Shown piece after piece: positions 25,266 to 33,733 of a stretch of DNA of 64,000 nucleotides. The notes beneath the pieces are model-generated. The model saw only the letters and a program-made list of their open reading frames with translations, made no database searches and was not told the origin of the DNA. This DNA is from JACKCR01 sp041390305 (GTDB lineage Bacteria > Eisenbacteria > RBG-16-71-46 > CAIMUX01). The translations under genes and the position numbers were made by a program. The first letter of the stretch is position 1. Every line of letters starts with the position of its first letter. The stretch lies in NCBI GenBank assembly GCA_041390305.1, contig JAWKQE010000016.1, forward strand, positions 1 to 64,000, given 5' to 3'.

Positions 25266-25737
25266 AAGCGAAACCTGCCCGCGCCCAAGTAGACGGAGGG
25301 GACTCTGGATCCAGGGCTCTGCGCGCGGTGCATCCACGCGCGCCGCGTGGAATCGCGTCGGGGTTCGGTCTTCTGGCTCTGCGGCTACGCGGCGCTCGAC
25401 CCTACCTACGCGAAGTATCCCCCGCTTCCGGTGCGGGTGTGTCCGGCGTTCCGTGCAGCTCCGCCCCGGAACGAGTCCCTTTGAGCCGGTAGACCCAGCC
25501 GACGACCCGTTCGCCCGGCGTCCGAAGGCTCAGCTGCGCCGTTCCGAGTCGAACACGACGCGATGGTCGTGCCATTCCCGGAAAGGAGCAAGCGGCAAAG
25601 GAGCGGCGGGCCCGCACGATTGGGCCGCCGAGTCACGTTGCGCGATGCTCCGGCCGCGCAGCGACACGTTGGGCAACGCTCCGGCCGCGGTCGCGACCGG
25701 AGTGGGAGTGCGGGAGCCGAAAAGCGAGCCGGAGTGT
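25266..25737. other. Gene-poor convergent intergenic region
   Basis: About 470 bases between the end of glgP and the end of the leftward histidine kinase. The best open frame, a minus-strand stretch at 25402-25617 (about 70 codons), has no convincing ribosome site or recognisable domain. CTCCGGCCGCG recurs at 25650 and 25679 in a slightly diverged context, suggesting a small local duplication. I see no RNA gene. Confidence 0.6.
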
Positions 25738-26862
25738 CTACCCGAGAGGCAACGTCAGCGAGATCGTCGTCCCCTGGTCCGAGGACTCGCGGACCCAGAT
25801 CTCACCGCCGTGCAGCTCGACGATCCGGCGGCACATGGCGAGGCCGAGGCCGTTCCCGGGCGAGGCACTCGCGCTCGCCCCGCGCACGAACGGTAGGAAG
25901 ACGGACTCATGGAGATGCCCGGGGATCCCGATTCCGTTGTCGGTCACGTCGACTCGGATGAAGTCACCCTCGCGACAGGCACACACCCGCACGTGCGGCG
26001 ACTTGCCCCGCACGTAGCGCAGGCCGTTGTCGACGAGGTTGTGGAGGAGCGAGACGAGGAGCGTACGGTCGGCGAGCACGGTCGGCATGGAGCTGTAGTG
26101 CAGGTACTCGTTCGCCTCCGAGCCCACGAGCTCGGCGACTTCCGCGACGACGTCGTCCACCGGAACCGGGCGTAGACGGAGAGCTTCCCGCCCCAACGTC
26201 GCGAGTTGGAAGAGCCCGTCGCTCAGGAGGTCCAGCTTGTGGACCTGATTCCGGAGGGCGAGGAGGCACTCGAGCTGATCTTTCCGAAGGCGACCGTCGT
26301 CTCCTTCGAGCAGCATCTCGACCACGAGGTTCATCGTCCGGAGCGGGCGCTGGATGTCGTGGGCCGCCGTCCGCGTGAAGAGCTCCAGGTCCTGGACACG
26401 CCGCCTCAGGCGGTCGACCTCGGAGTTCCGTCGACACGCGGCGCCGATCGCCTTCCAGAGGCGGGGCGCGAACGGCGTCGTCTTCTCGACGACATCGTCA
26501 GCCCCCAGGGCGACCGCGTCGGTCGCGACCGCATCCGCCCGGTCGGAACCGGCAGCCGAGTCGGTAGAGGAGGGCACGAGTGCGATGACGGGAAGCGCAC
26601 CCGCGACGCTCCGCGCCTGCTCGAGGAGGTCGAGGCGACCATCGGACCCGCCTTCCAGGTCCACCACGATCGCGGCATGCGTGCCGTCGCCGGCGTATTG
26701 CTTCAGTGCCTCCACCGTCGCGGCGACGCTGATCTTCGGCGATAGGCCTTCCGGGCCGGCCGTGAGCATGCTGCGGGCGAAGACGGTCCGATCCGGGTCC
26801 GGCTCGAGCAGCAGGATGGAGGGAGCCACGTCTTCCGTGTCGGAAGAGAGCGCGCGAAGCAT
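25738..26862 (-). CDS. Cytosolic receiver-histidine kinase
   Basis: Two-component protein of 374 residues. Residues ~14-145 form a receiver domain: acidic LEPD pocket, VVDLEGG with the probable phospho-acceptor Asp, ALVPSS and VEKTT with the conserved Lys. A short coiled linker leads to the HisKA helix with the phospho-His in AAHDIQRPLRTMNL (~168), then HATPase motifs N-box LVDNGLRYV, DNGIGIPGHLHE and GNGLGLAMCRRIVELHGG. No membrane segment is present, so input is received through the REC domain or a partner. It sits 57 bases after the start side of the DUF5715-LysM gene on the same strand. No response-regulator with output domain lies adjacent. Confidence 0.9.
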   Translation of the reverse strand: MLRALSSDTEDVAPSILLLEPDPDRTVFARSMLTAGPEGLSPKISVAATVEALKQYAGDGTHAAIVVDLEGGSDGRLDLLEQARSVAGALPVIALVPSSTDSAAGSDRADAVATDAVALGADDVVEKTTPFAPRLWKAIGAACRRNSEVDRLRRRVQDLELFTRTAAHDIQRPLRTMNLVVEMLLEGDDGRLRKDQLECLLALRNQVHKLDLLSDGLFQLATLGREALRLRPVPVDDVVAEVAELVGSEANEYLHYSSMPTVLADRTLLVSLLHNLVDNGLRYVRGKSPHVRVCACREGDFIRVDVTDNGIGIPGHLHESVFLPFVRGASASASPGNGLGLAMCRRIVELHGGEIWVRESSDQGTTISLTLPLG

Positions 26863-26919
26863 AGGTGTCGTCCTTTGCCGGGGTGCCGGACTGGGTCGAA
26901 GAGGCCGAGGAGAGCAAGG

Positions 26920-27666
26920 TCAGCGGACGCGAAGCACTTGGCCGACGCGAATCTCCGCAGAGCTCAGATCGTTGAGCCTCTTGATCGCCGTCACGCTGGT
27001 TTCGTACCGACGAGCGAGGTCCCACAAGGTGTCTCCGTCCGCGACGCGATGCGTCACGGATCGCTCTTTCGTATTCCGCTGGAGCGCCTCTACGTACTGC
27101 TCGTACTGCTGCGGAAAGAGAGCGACATGGTAGTGCGGCGGCCGGCGTTCCTTGGTCGCCTCCAGAACTCCCTTCCGCTCCAGGTCCAGCAGCACGTTCT
27201 CGAGCCAACGGCGGGCCGCTCGGTTCTTGCTGATGCGGATGTCGACCGCCATGCCGGTGGGATGGACGGAAAGGGAGGATGCGTTGTAGGGCTGGGCAGA
27301 GATGGGACGCGTGAGACTGGTGATGACGAGCTTCTCTCCGGTCGCGTCCCGGTATTGCTGGGAGAGTCGCTCGATGAAGAGCTTGAGCGCGGGACGAGCG
27401 TAGGGATAGCTCACACCGGAGAGTTCGTAGTTCCGATCTCCGGAGACGCGCACGAGCAGTTTACTATCGACGAACTTGCGAACCTGGGCGTTGTTGCGTA
27501 GGAACGTGTAGTCGTGCTGCCGGGCGACGCGATTCTGCTTCATCATCGAGTCGCGAGACCCGTTGAGGCTCGCAGCGAGTGCGGGCTGGGCACCGGTGCA
27601 GCACCAGATCCAGAGCACACAAAGGAATAGTCCGACTCTCCTGAGGAGATGCGGCTTCCTCGTCAC
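26920..27666 (-). CDS. Exported DUF5715 (peptidase M15-like) protein with LysM domain
   Basis: Envelope protein of 248 residues with a signal peptide (VGLFLCVLWIWCCTGAQPALAA). The central domain contains the DUF5715 signature: VITSLTRPISAQPYNASSLS, then VHPTGMAVDIR and PPHYHVALF, giving the His/Asp/His set expected of a D-Ala-D-Ala-type zinc metallopeptidase. The last ~45 residues (HRVADGDTLWDLARRYETSVTAIKRLNDLSSAEIRVGQVLRV) are a LysM peptidoglycan-binding domain. Probable role: cell-wall hydrolysis or remodelling. The start is GTG 27666, supported by TAGGAG seven bases upstream. Divergent from the DUF445 gene. Confidence 0.85.
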   Translation of the reverse strand: MTRKPHLLRRVGLFLCVLWIWCCTGAQPALAASLNGSRDSMMKQNRVARQHDYTFLRNNAQVRKFVDSKLLVRVSGDRNYELSGVSYPYARPALKLFIERLSQQYRDATGEKLVITSLTRPISAQPYNASSLSVHPTGMAVDIRISKNRAARRWLENVLLDLERKGVLEATKERRPPHYHVALFPQQYEQYVEALQRNTKERSVTHRVADGDTLWDLARRYETSVTAIKRLNDLSSAEIRVGQVLRVR

Positions 27667-28045
27667 GACGGTCTACTCCTATCCGGTACGCAGATCGCGC
27701 CGCAGCGGTATGCAGCAGTGGGACCGGTCCTCGGGTTTCCAGGCCCCTGCCCCGCTCGGTCACGACTCCGTGGGGAAAACGACGCTTCCCTGCCTCGTTC
27801 CTGCGGTAAAGTATGCGCTGTTCGTCTGTTAGGCAAGCCCAGATCACAGATTCCTCGAACGGGCCCGGAGCTCGCCGCTTCTGCTCCGGATATCGGCCAG
27901 GGAGGTCTGGGCATTCACCCCCAAAATGGAGGAACCGGGTACTCGTCCCTCAACCGGCCGGCCGGAGAGCTCTAGGCGCGGCATCCCCGTCCGAGTTCGG
28001 CGGAACCAGCCGGTTTGGGTAGGTCGACAACCCCGGAAGATACGG
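27667..28045. other. Divergent promoter region
   Basis: About 380 bases between the leftward DUF5715-LysM gene and the rightward DUF445 gene. No complete RNA gene or long palindrome is apparent. AACCGGCCGGCCGGAG (27954-27968) is a short near-palindrome, and the AT-richer stretch around 27800-27850 is the likeliest promoter area. I cannot define promoter hexamers with confidence. Confidence 0.4.
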
Positions 28046-28612
28046 ATGGATCCAAGGTTTCTCGTCTTCCCGATCGTCGGCGCCGTGATCGGCGCCGTCA
28101 CGAATCAGATCGCCATCAAAATGCTCTTCCGGCCCTACCAACCCGTCTACCTGGGCTCGTGGCGCCTACCGCTCACCCCGGGCGTGATCCCGGCCCAGCG
28201 CGGCACCATCGCTCAGAACATCGCCGAGACGTTCGAAGCCCAGCTCTTCTCCGGCGACGAGATCCACCGCTTCCTCACCGGCCCCAAGGCCAAAGACGCC
28301 GTCGAGGGCAAGGTCGACGAGATGATCGCCGGTCTCGGCCCGATCGGCGCGATGGCCCGGGGCTTCCAACCGATGATCGTGGAGAAGCTGCTCGTCGGCA
28401 TGGAGGAGCTGGCGGACGAGGCGATCGCTCACGGGGGCGAGTTCGACATCGGAAAGCGGATCGAGGACAAGATCAACGCCATGGACATCCGCGAGCTGGA
28501 GCGCCTCGTCCTCGGCTTCTCGAGCAAGCAGTTCCGACACATCACCTTCTTCGGAGGCGTGCTCGGGTTCGCGATCGGCCTCGTCCAGGCGATCCTCGCC
28601 GCGGTGCTCTAG
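28046..28612 (+). CDS. DUF445-family membrane protein (short form)
   Basis: Membrane-associated protein of 188 residues. The N-terminus FPIVGAVIGAVTNQIAIKMLFRPYQPVYLG is the hallmark of DUF445 (YheB-like): a hydrophobic helix followed by TNxxAIKMLFRP, then LTPGVIPAQRGTIAQNIAET. The middle is helical and acidic, and the C-terminus has a second hydrophobic helix (ITFFGGVLGFAIGLVQAILAAVL), giving a hairpin topology. Function unknown across the family. It is shorter than many members because the repeated central segment appears once only. Start ATG 28046 follows GGAAG. Confidence 0.85.
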   Translation: MDPRFLVFPIVGAVIGAVTNQIAIKMLFRPYQPVYLGSWRLPLTPGVIPAQRGTIAQNIAETFEAQLFSGDEIHRFLTGPKAKDAVEGKVDEMIAGLGPIGAMARGFQPMIVEKLLVGMEELADEAIAHGGEFDIGKRIEDKINAMDIRELERLVLGFSSKQFRHITFFGGVLGFAIGLVQAILAAVL

Positions 28613-28656
28613 GGCGGGGGCGCAGGCCCGGCCGGGCGGCTCGGCGTGGGGCGGGG

Positions 28657-30264
28657 TCACACGTGGTCGAGGAACCCTCGCTCGTAGAGTCCACGGATCA
28701 CCGGGCCGGCCTGGGCCCGGATCTCCTCCTCCGGCCTCCCCAGCTCCGCCGCGAACTCCGACAGGGCGTCGTCCGCCGTGCGGGGCGACTCGAACCGCCG
28801 TAGGAACTCCGCAATCTCGGGCTGGACCGTCACCTTCCGTACCCAACCCTCACCCGCCTCGAGACGGATGAAGCCGGCGCCATCCTGTCTCACGGGAAAC
28901 TCCCGGAGAGTCTCCGCGCGGCGGAGCGCCGCGCTTCCGATCCCACCCAGAACCGTTCCGTCCTGGCTCCCGGCCAGGTGATCGAGACGCCGGATCCCGC
29001 GCTCGATGTCGACGGAAGCCGGACCGACGAGATCACCACCGAGTTCGTCGAAGTGGATCCATCGCCGTGTCCCGCCGGAACGTCGCCGAAGCAGGAGGAA
29101 GCCGCCGTGGATCGCTTCGACGTCGTTCGCCCGCAGGAACGCCATCCAATGACGGAACCGGGTGCCGAGCGAATCCGTCGCGCCGAGCGGATCCATCTCC
29201 CGCACCCTCGTCTCGACGTAGGCATCCGGACTCTGCTGGTTCGCCCGCACGAACCAGGCGTCGCATCCGCTCCCTTCGACCCAACCGGCGAGCCGTTCCG
29301 TCCAGCGCTCTCCGCGCATCTCCGGCCACTCGAAGATCATCTGGAACGTACCGCCATCGGTGAGGTGGTCGGGCGCGGCCCGCGCGATCCGTTCGCAGAT
29401 CGAGCCGATGGAGCCCGCGTCCGGTTGCCCCCCCGCCGTGAGTCCGACCGGGCCGGACGGCACGAGGATGAACGGCGGATTGCAGACGATCCGATCGAAC
29501 CGTCGGCCGGCGACGGGAGCGAACAGGTCCCCCTCGAGAAGCTCGATCGACGCCGGGCCGCCCCGCGATGCAGCTGCCTTGCCGCCTTCGGCGTGGGCTT
29601 CGCCCGTGCCGTCCGAGGCTTCGCTTCGCACATCACGTCGAGCTGCCTCCAGCGCGACGTTGAACCGGGCGAACGCCACCGCCCGCGCACTGAGGTCGGT
29701 CGCCGTGACCTGGTCAGCGTGGGCTGCCTGACGGATCGCGAGGATGCCACCTCCGGCACAGAGGTCGAGCACGGACTCGACCTCGGTCCGAAGCGAGAGG
29801 AGGTCCAGGTTCATCGGCGTCGGACCGACCGCGAGGACAGGGTCCGGAGGAAGGGGCGGACCGCCGTCGGCACGCGTGCTCCCGTAGGGCGGCGTCTCCT
29901 CCGGGGCGCGGAATCGATCCGACGCGAACCACGTACCGAACCCAGGCACGAGGAGGCACTGCGGCACCCCCCACCCCTCCGCACTCACGAGGAGGCCCGA
30001 TGCGACCGCCGCCGCCACGAACTCCGGGGACACCGCCGAGCAGACGTCCGCCCGGATCGCCGCGCCGAGGAAGAACCAGAGGACGACCGCGTCCTCCGGT
30101 CGGGACGGGTCGAGCCCGTCCTCCAGCCGGTACCACCGGGGCGTGCCGGGGATCGGTGGGTCCAGGTTACCGGCGAGCGTCTGCACCCGCGGCTCATCGT
30201 ATCCATACGCGATCAGCGACCGACGGAGGGTCGTCGCCGTCTCTCTGGTTGGGATGTGGAGCAT
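28657..30264 (-). CDS. SAM-dependent methyltransferase, HemK-like NPPF class, with C-terminal extension
   Basis: Protein of 535 residues. Rossmann methyltransferase core at ~170-340: VLDLCAGGGILAI (SAM-binding motif I), VTATDLSARAVAFARFN, and catalytic IVCNPPFI, the NPPF/Y motif of N-methylating enzymes acting on nucleic-acid bases or Gln. The N-terminal ~165 residues (RRSLIAYGYDEPRVQTLAG..., AAIRADVCSAVSPEF) resemble the substrate domain found in large class-I methyltransferases of this architecture. The last ~190 residues include WRIHFDEL-like and PEIAEFLRRFESPRTADDAL segments of unknown role. The target cannot be deduced. ATG 30264 is the first convincing start; divergent from the aldo/keto reductase remnant. 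Confidence 0.85.
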   Translation of the reverse strand: MLHIPTRETATTLRRSLIAYGYDEPRVQTLAGNLDPPIPGTPRWYRLEDGLDPSRPEDAVVLWFFLGAAIRADVCSAVSPEFVAAAVASGLLVSAEGWGVPQCLLVPGFGTWFASDRFRAPEETPPYGSTRADGGPPLPPDPVLAVGPTPMNLDLLSLRTEVESVLDLCAGGGILAIRQAAHADQVTATDLSARAVAFARFNVALEAARRDVRSEASDGTGEAHAEGGKAAASRGGPASIELLEGDLFAPVAGRRFDRIVCNPPFILVPSGPVGLTAGGQPDAGSIGSICERIARAAPDHLTDGGTFQMIFEWPEMRGERWTERLAGWVEGSGCDAWFVRANQQSPDAYVETRVREMDPLGATDSLGTRFRHWMAFLRANDVEAIHGGFLLLRRRSGGTRRWIHFDELGGDLVGPASVDIERGIRRLDHLAGSQDGTVLGGIGSAALRRAETLREFPVRQDGAGFIRLEAGEGWVRKVTVQPEIAEFLRRFESPRTADDALSEFAAELGRPEEEIRAQAGPVIRGLYERGFLDHV

Positions 30265-30299
30265 GGGGACAAAGTACACGAGGGCGACCGGGGCAGAAA

Positions 30300-30328
30300 G
30301 TGACACCCGCAGGCGCCGGTGGCATACT
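30300..30328 (+). promoter_or_regulatory. Sigma-70-type promoter candidate before aldo/keto reductase
   Basis: GTGACA (30300-30305) and CATACT (30323-30328) are separated by 17 bases and match consensus at five and four positions. They lie in the divergent region between the methyltransferase and the aldo/keto reductase, about 168 bases before the latter's start. An exact TTGACA at 30335 lacks a partner -10. Confidence 0.35.
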
Positions 30329-30495
30329 GGCCCGTTGACAGGGGCTCCTTCGGAGTCGCGCCACTCGCCACTCGCCGCCCGCTCAGAGTTCGCCGCTGTG
30401 AGTTCGCACGGTGCGCTCACGGACTTTGCGGTTCCGGGCATGTGAGGTCGTCGCGCGCTTCGATCACTCGACCGCCTTACTCGGAGGTTTCGCCC

Positions 30496-31450
30496 ATGCA
30501 GTACTCCTTCCTCGGTCGTACCGGCCTCCGCGTGAGCCGGCTCTGCCTCGGCACGATGAACTTCGGCTCGCTCACGGGTCAGGAGGACAGCTTCGCGATC
30601 CTGGATCGCGCGCTCGACTCCGGCATCAACTTCGTCGACACCGCAAACGTGTACGGAGGACGAGCGGGAAAGGGTGCCACCGAGGAGCTGCTCGGAAAGT
30701 GGCTCGCACAAGGTGGCCGGCGCAGAGAGAGCATCGTACTCGCGACCAAGGTCTACGGCCGGATGTACGACGGTGAGAATCAGTCGAAGCTCTCCGCCTA
30801 TCACATCCGCTCTGCGTGCGAGGAGAGTCTCCGGCGCCTTCGAGACAAACCACATCGACCTCTGCCAGATGCCACGCGTGGATGGGACCTCCAGCAGGAC
30901 GAGATCAGGCGTGGAGCAGCTCGATGCGTGAGAAGGCAAGGTGCTCGTGGATCGAACAACTGCGGCCTGGAACGCATCGCCGCGCGAACGGCATCGCAGA
31001 CAGCGGCATTTCCTCGGGCTCGTCTCGGAGCAGAGTCTCTACAACCTCGCCGCACGGATGGTCGAACTCGAGGTGATCCCCGCGTGCCGCGGATCGAGCT
31101 CTCCCTCTCCCGTGGAGGCCGCTCTCCAACGGCGGCATCAGCAACTGGGCGGAGTTCTCGGCCGGGCGGACGGACGGCGCCAGCACCGAGATCGTGCGGA
31201 AGCGGATCGAGAAGCACCAGGCCGCGCTCGGAAGTACAGGAGTTCTGCTTGGGGACCTCGGGCATCCCGGACATTGCCCTCGCCTGGCTCCTCGCGAACG
31301 ACGCGGTGGCGGCGCCGATCGTGGGACCGAGGACGATGCAGCACCTGGACGACACTCGCGCTCGAAGAGTCGCCGCCGGAAGCGATGGAGGCCCTGGACC
31401 TCATCTGGCCCGGGCCGGGCGGGCAGGCCCCCGAAGCCTACGCCTGGTAG
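30496..31450 (+). pseudogene. Aldo/keto reductase broken by at least five frameshifts
   Basis: The ATG at 30496 with GGAGGT upstream begins an intact NADPH-dependent reductase N-terminus: YSFLGRTGLRVSRLCLGTMNF, DRALDSGINFVDTANVYG with the catalytic Asp/Tyr, and IVLATKVYG with the Lys. After about base 30840 homologous segments move between frames: TNHIDLCQMPRVDGT (30845-30889), HFLGLVSEQSLYNLAARMVELEVIPACRG (to ~31090), PLSNGGISNWAEFSAGRTDG (~31115-31180), GTSGIPDIALAWLLANDAVAAPIVGP (~31255-31330) and the final ALDLIWPGPGGQAPEAYAW with stop at 31450. Every part of a complete ~320-residue enzyme is present in order. Either the gene is recently dead or the consensus here is poor; the nearby tyrS 5' end shows the same problem. 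Confidence 0.85.
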
Positions 31451-31566
31451 TGTCTGCACCATCGTCCTCCGATCGGGCGTGCCGTGCTCTGGGTGGCGTG
31501 ACGGCTCGGTCCCTGTCATACTCAGTGGCTTCTGAGTAGCGGAACCGTTCTCCCAAGGAGCCGATC

Positions 31567-31744
31567 GTGACCCCGGAACAACAGCTCGAGATCCTTCTTC
31601 GCGCGGAACCTACTTCCCCGACGAGGGCGCGGATTCGATCACCGGAGTGGAATCGCTCCGCACGGACCGCGATCAGGGCGCGGGCGGAAACAGCGGGCGA
31701 GGCGAAACCGGCAGGGTGCCACGGGCCGTGGCCTGCGCGGCCAG
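31567..31744 (+). other. Out-of-frame 5' portion of tyrS
   Basis: GTG 31567 stands eight bases after AAGGAG and encodes MTPEQQLEILLR, the usual N-terminal helix of this TyrRS type. The frame then changes near 31602, where a sequence reading GTYFPDEGADSIT follows in the next frame, and changes again just before ATG 31745 where the intact synthetase body begins. Two indels would restore one continuous gene. Without them initiation would have to happen at 31745, which has no ribosome site. Confidence 0.7.
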
Positions 31745-32890
31745 ATGACGCACGAGCTGCGCGAACGCCTCAAGGAAGGCCGGCCGCTTCGCATCTACAT
31801 CGGTGCGGACCCGACGGCCCCGAGCCTCCACATCGGACACTTCGTCTCGGTCCAGAAGCTCCGAATCTTCCAGGAGCTCGGCCACCAGGTGATCTTCCTC
31901 ATCGGCGACTACACGGGGACGATCGGCGATCCGACCGGCCAGGCCGGAGAACGGAAGCGGTTCACCCACGCCGAGCTCAAGGAGATGGCGAAAGACTACG
32001 AGAAGCAGGCTTTTCGTCTTCTCGATCCGTCCAAGACCGAAGTTCGCTACAACAGTGAGTGGCTCTCGAAGCTGACGTTCCTCGACCTGGTCGAACTCGC
32101 CTCCATCTTCCCGCTCAAGTGGGTCGTGAGCCGTCACGACTTCGCGGAACGTCTCTCCAAGGGAGAGTCGCTCCGTCTCCACGAGACGCTCTACTGCATC
32201 ATGCAGGGCTACGACGCGTACGCGCTCGACTGCGACGTCCAGGTCGGAGGCTATGACCAGTACCTCAACATGCTCGCCGGACGCTGGATCCAGGAGCACT
32301 TCGGCAAGAAACCGCACGTCACCTGGACCTATCCGCTCCTCATGGGAACGGACGGCCGGAAGATGTCGAAGTCGTACGGCAATGCCGTGAATCTGCTCGA
32401 CACGCCGGAGGACATGTTCGGGAAGTCGATGCGGATCTCGGACGAACAGCTCCCGCCGTGGATCGATCTCACGACGAACTTCGCTCCCGCTGAAGCCGAT
32501 GCGCTCAAGGCGGAGCTGCTGAAGCCGGGCGTGAACCCGATGGAGATCAAGAAGCGGCTCGCGTTCAACATCACGGAGCAGTACCACGGCCTCGAAGCGG
32601 CAGAGAAGGCGGCGGAGACGTTCGCACAGGTCGTGCAGGGCAAGTCGATGCCGGACGACGTCGAGACGCTCACCGTTCCTGGCGACGCCAAGTCCGGCGA
32701 GATGACCTGGCCCGACCTGCTCCTCGCGCTCGGTCTCGCGAAGAGCAAGGGAGAGGTCCGTCGGCTCATGGCGCAGGGTGGCTTCTACGTCGACGGCGAC
32801 TCCGTCACCGACACCGACACGAAGTACGCGCCGAAGCCGGAGACGATCATCCGCATGGGGAAGCGGCGCTGGTACAAGCTGGAGGCTTAG
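31745..32890 (+). CDS. tyrS: Tyrosyl-tRNA synthetase, intact body
   Basis: Class Ic aminoacyl-tRNA synthetase attaching Tyr to tRNA-Tyr in the cytosol; 381 residues from this start. SLHIGHFVSVQKL supplies the HIGH signature, DYTGTIGDPTGQ the nucleotide fold, YCIMQGYD and DVQVGGYDQYLNM the tyrosine pocket, and DGRKMSKSYGN the KMSKS loop. The C-terminal S4-like RNA-binding part (LLLALGLAKSKGEVRRLMAQGGFYVDGD) is present. The true start is probably GTG 31567 with two intervening frameshifts (see the preceding entry), which would add about 55 residues. Since the enzyme is normally essential, a sequencing error is the simpler explanation unless a second tyrS exists elsewhere. Confidence 0.95.
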   Translation: MTHELRERLKEGRPLRIYIGADPTAPSLHIGHFVSVQKLRIFQELGHQVIFLIGDYTGTIGDPTGQAGERKRFTHAELKEMAKDYEKQAFRLLDPSKTEVRYNSEWLSKLTFLDLVELASIFPLKWVVSRHDFAERLSKGESLRLHETLYCIMQGYDAYALDCDVQVGGYDQYLNMLAGRWIQEHFGKKPHVTWTYPLLMGTDGRKMSKSYGNAVNLLDTPEDMFGKSMRISDEQLPPWIDLTTNFAPAEADALKAELLKPGVNPMEIKKRLAFNITEQYHGLEAAEKAAETFAQVVQGKSMPDDVETLTVPGDAKSGEMTWPDLLLALGLAKSKGEVRRLMAQGGFYVDGDSVTDTDTKYAPKPETIIRMGKRRWYKLEA

Positions 32891-32989
32891 TGGCGGGACG
32901 CCCCGCCCTCTCCAGACTCTTCGCGGGAACGACACGCGCGGCCGGCAGCGCCTAGGCTGGACGGGAGGTACGACGCTTCCAGCAGCCTG

Positions 32990-33670
32990 CTAGCGCGGAC
33001 GCACCTTCACCTGTACGCGCGAATCCTCCTCCAGCGTCTTCGGCCAACGCCACTCCTCGCGCCAGGCCGTGCTCTCGTATCCGACCACGGCGCCGTACAC
33101 GGCCCCGAGTGCGGCGGCACCCCCCGCAAGCCAGGCCGCGTCGGTTTCGCTCATCCAGCCGAAGCTCGATGCCGTGGCGCCCGCAAAGAGTCCGACGGAA
33201 CTTCCGAGGCCGACTCCCTTGAACGCGGTCTGTCCCCGGTTCAGCTCGAACTTCCTGACGCCGTAGAGAAACGCCTGGTCCGAGCTGAGATGGAGACCGT
33301 CGACGGTTCGGACTCCGGAGCTCGGGTAGTAGCGGAGACCGGTTCGCCCGATCCCGGAACGTCCGGCCGCCGGGTGTTCGAGGCGCAGAGAGAGACCGGA
33401 AGCCGAACCTCCCCACTGCCGGGCCCAACTACCGTGGACGTCGCGGATGATGGAAGACGAGGTCGAGTCCGAAGGAGCGGTTGCGGCTGCAGGTGCCGTT
33501 GCGGGCGCGACCCCAGTTGCAGCTGGTTCAGGCGAAGTCGTCTCTTCCACCTGCGCCAGGGAACTCGTGGGTCCCCCCATGAGCGCGGCTACGACGAAGG
33601 CAGCCGCGCAGAGAGAAGCGAGAGCATGGCCGAGGCGGAACTGCCGCCGCCGAGCTGCCGCAAGCGTCAT
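32990..33670 (-). CDS. Exported protein of unknown function with Ala/Pro linker
   Basis: Hypothetical protein of 226 residues. The signal-like N-terminus (ALASLCAAAFVVAALMGGPTSSLAQ) is followed by an Ala/Thr/Pro/Ser-rich linker (~42-70). Residues ~75-150 are predicted beta-rich (SGLSLRLEH, TGLRYYPSSGV), and ~150-200 form two hydrophobic Gly/Ala-rich segments (GVGLGSSVGLFAGATASSF, AAWLAGGAAALGAVYGAVVGY) resembling a glycine-zipper hairpin. No known family recognised. It is followed by a small gap and the SGNH-like gene in the same direction. Start at 33670 is uncertain. Confidence 0.6.
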   Translation of the reverse strand: MTLAAARRRQFRLGHALASLCAAAFVVAALMGGPTSSLAQVEETTSPEPAATGVAPATAPAAATAPSDSTSSSIIRDVHGSWARQWGGSASGLSLRLEHPAAGRSGIGRTGLRYYPSSGVRTVDGLHLSSDQAFLYGVRKFELNRGQTAFKGVGLGSSVGLFAGATASSFGWMSETDAAWLAGGAAALGAVYGAVVGYESTAWREEWRWPKTLEEDSRVQVKVRPR

Positions 33671-33733
33671 CCATCGCCTCCTCGGCCGTACGCCATCGAT
33701 CGTTCGCCCTCCGTCGGGCCTCTCCCTCCCGTT

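Noticed and set aside
25402..25617. Minus-strand open frame in the intergenic region after glgP
   Set aside because: No ribosome site, no domain, and overlapping frames of similar length on both strands.
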